From Bacillota bacterium (GTDB lineage: Bacteria; Bacillota; Clostridia; Lachnospirales; Cellulosilyticaceae), in the NCBI GenBank assembly GCA_023410675.1, contig JAEYPM010000022.1, positions 10,380 through 74,379 on the forward strand: a stretch of 64,000 nucleotides of DNA. The letters run 5' to 3'. Within the stretch, counting starts at the first letter, position 1, and every line of letters begins with the position of its first letter. Shown here piece after piece: positions 62,680-64,000 of the stretch. The notes beneath the pieces are model-generated. The model ran no database searches. It saw nothing but the letters and a program-made list of their open reading frames with translations, and was not told the DNA's origin. Made by a program: the position numbers and the translations under genes.

Positions 62680-63642
62680 TTAATTTGCTTCAGGAATTTT
62701 ATCCATAGTATAAACAATATTGCCAACTCCACCGTCTACACGGCCAAAGAAAGCATTAATTCTTTTAGCAACAAGTACTTGCTGGCCCAAAAATTCATAA
62801 GGCATATTTTCAGCTTTTCCATCTAATAGCTCTTCACATACCTCAATAACCCCGGCTAAAACTTCTTTTGGAGCATCTCCTGAGCCATGGGAAACATATA
62901 CTGTATCATAAAATCCTTCAGTTTTAGCTAATAATTCTTTCATTGACTTCGCATAATCTTCTATACTAAAAGAATTTTTATCAAGATAGGTAAATGTATT
63001 TGCTGCATCTCCAAGAAGTAAAATTCTATCTTCTTTAAAAAGAATAACCATTTGTCCTGGTGTATGACCTGCCGCAGAATATACTTCAAGAGTAGTTCCA
63101 CCTAGGTCAAAAATATCTCCTTCCTTTAAATCTTTAAAGTCAGAGGCTGGTTTAGCATTTCCATTTAATCTATCATAAACATGCTCTTTATAAACAAGAT
63201 CATCAGCATGGTTCATATAAACTTCTTCAAAATCGGATGCACCTGAAGCATGATCTATATGTCCATGGGTTATAAGTACAGCTACTGGTTTATTAGTAAG
63301 TTTCTCTACATATTCTTTAAGATTTCCATCGCCACTTCCTGTATCAATCAAAACTGCCTTATTGGTTCCTTCTACCAGATACATAAGCTCCCCAGATTTT
63401 CCAAAAATGCGGGTAGTTCTTTCAGATATTTTCTCTGAATTAAAAATATCACTAGAAGGGGTATCTTTTTTGACGACTGAAGTACTTACAGTGGATTCTG
63501 CATCTTTTATTTCTGTTTCCTTATCTACTGAAGTATTTTGTGATAATGCATCTTCTACATTTTTACCTCCTACATTAGAACATCCGCTTATAATTGTCAA
63601 TAATGAAGTAGCTAGTAATAATAATTTTACTCTTTTCTTCAT
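62680..63642 (-). CDS. MBL-fold hydrolase lipoprotein
   Basis: A 320-residue exported lipoprotein with lipobox IISGCSN (Cys21), a Ser/Thr linker to about 65, and a metallo-beta-lactamase fold: THGHIDHASG (His126, His128, Asp130, His131), AAGHTPGQM, GDAANT and SHGSGD. The glyoxalase II-like set is complete, so it should bind two zinc ions and hydrolyse an ester or lactone outside the cell. Its immediate neighbours are IS remnants. Confidence 0.9.
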   Translation of the reverse strand: MKKRVKLLLLATSLLTIISGCSNVGGKNVEDALSQNTSVDKETEIKDAESTVSTSVVKKDTPSSDIFNSEKISERTTRIFGKSGELMYLVEGTNKAVLIDTGSGDGNLKEYVEKLTNKPVAVLITHGHIDHASGASDFEEVYMNHADDLVYKEHVYDRLNGNAKPASDFKDLKEGDIFDLGGTTLEVYSAAGHTPGQMVILFKEDRILLLGDAANTFTYLDKNSFSIEDYAKSMKELLAKTEGFYDTVYVSHGSGDAPKEVLAGVIEVCEELLDGKAENMPYEFLGQQVLVAKRINAFFGRVDGGVGNIVYTMDKIPEAN

Positions 63643-63670
63643 CTTTTATCTCCTCATTTCATCTTGGTAA

Positions 63671-64000
63671 TGTAAAGTTTGTTCGCTTACCTTTTGGGAA
63701 AATCATCATGTTGATAAACCTATGATCTTATGCTGTCCTTATTGTGGTCATACGCTTCAACCCCAAAAGATCTTCCTTCTTCTGAAAAATATAAGTACAA
63801 GCTTCACTATATCTACCATGAATTTACTTTAGACTTCTTCAAAATGGACTTACATGAACTTCCTAAATGTGCTACTAACTTTAAGTTCAAAAAGTTCAAT
63901 GCCCATGTTACTGGATTAGTCCTTACATATCATGTTAATCTTAAACTTTCTACTAGGCAGACTGCTCAAGCTCTTCGTGATATTCATGGTATCCATATTT
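63671..64000 (+). mobile_element. 5' part of a zinc-ribbon transposase, runs off the window
   Basis: From just after a TAA (63668-63670) the frame reads CKVCSLTFWENHHVDKPMI and LCCPYCGHTLQPQ, a two-knuckle zinc-binding start. After the C4A4 tract at 63761-63768 the frame shifts by -1 and continues LPSSEKYKYKLHYIYHEF, TGLVLTYHVNLKLSTRQTAQ and DIHGIHI to the edge, the N-terminal half of the same transposase family as 61828-62153. Programmed frameshifting or decay could explain the shift. Confidence 0.72.

Noticed and set aside
1..64000. CRISPR arrays, tRNA and rRNA genes
   Set aside because: Short tandem repeats found here are contiguous and coding, without spacers; no cloverleaf or rRNA-like sequence was noticed.

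Overview
The window looks like chromosomal DNA of a low-G+C, Gram-positive, endospore-forming member of the Clostridia. The signs are AT-rich intergenic DNA, strong AGGAGG-type ribosome binding sites with frequent TTG/GTG starts, many lipoproteins, a GerA-type germinant receptor subunit behind a forespore sigma-G-like promoter, the one-step diaminopimelate dehydrogenase route, and no outer-membrane genes. A Cellulosilyticum-like Lachnospirales host is my guess from gene style. No rRNA, tRNA or CRISPR array was seen.

Layout. 1-6.6 kb: a minus-strand catabolic operon with KDPG aldolase, a TIM-barrel isomerase, a GntP/citrate-type transporter, a hydantoinase/oxoprolinase-type ATPase, a zincin-like protein and KDG kinase (cut by the left edge). 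6.9-9.9 kb: an alpha/beta hydrolase and RCC1-repeat surface proteins, one of them frameshifted. 10-19.6 kb: two membrane-anchored J-domain/TPR proteins, a YhhN-family protein, an SPFH-RHH pair, an MFS transporter and an HscC-type Hsp70. 19.6-22 kb: an AmmeMemoRadiSam pair with fused B and A domains. 23.4-29.6 kb: CcdA and thioredoxin, divergent from a TetR-ABC-FtsX-adaptor efflux operon. 30-42 kb: mixed housekeeping genes (DUF2935, Gfo/Idh/MocA, GerA, a membrane AraC regulator, VanY-type peptidase, diaminopimelate dehydrogenase) and a wrecked two-component system. 42.3-46.1 kb: a 1277-residue fusion of two TrmO/TsaA-like domains to an UvrA-type ABC ATPase. 46-61 kb: an accessory stretch rich in small orphan proteins (one SUKH-like) and gene remnants. 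61.5-64 kb: insertion-sequence debris around an MBL-fold lipoprotein.

The two most striking themes are the TrmO-TrmO-UvrA fusion and the large number of genes broken by clean internal deletions or by one-base changes in poly-A runs: a response regulator, histidine kinase, two methyltransferases, an AAA ATPase, RCC1 and Sel1 proteins, a phosphoesterase and a C39 peptidase. This suggests either an actively eroding accessory genome or, for the homopolymer cases, sequencing error.

All family assignments come from reading the translated sequence without a database search. Starts were moved from the longest ORF to an internal start wherever a clear Shine-Dalgarno sequence decided it.
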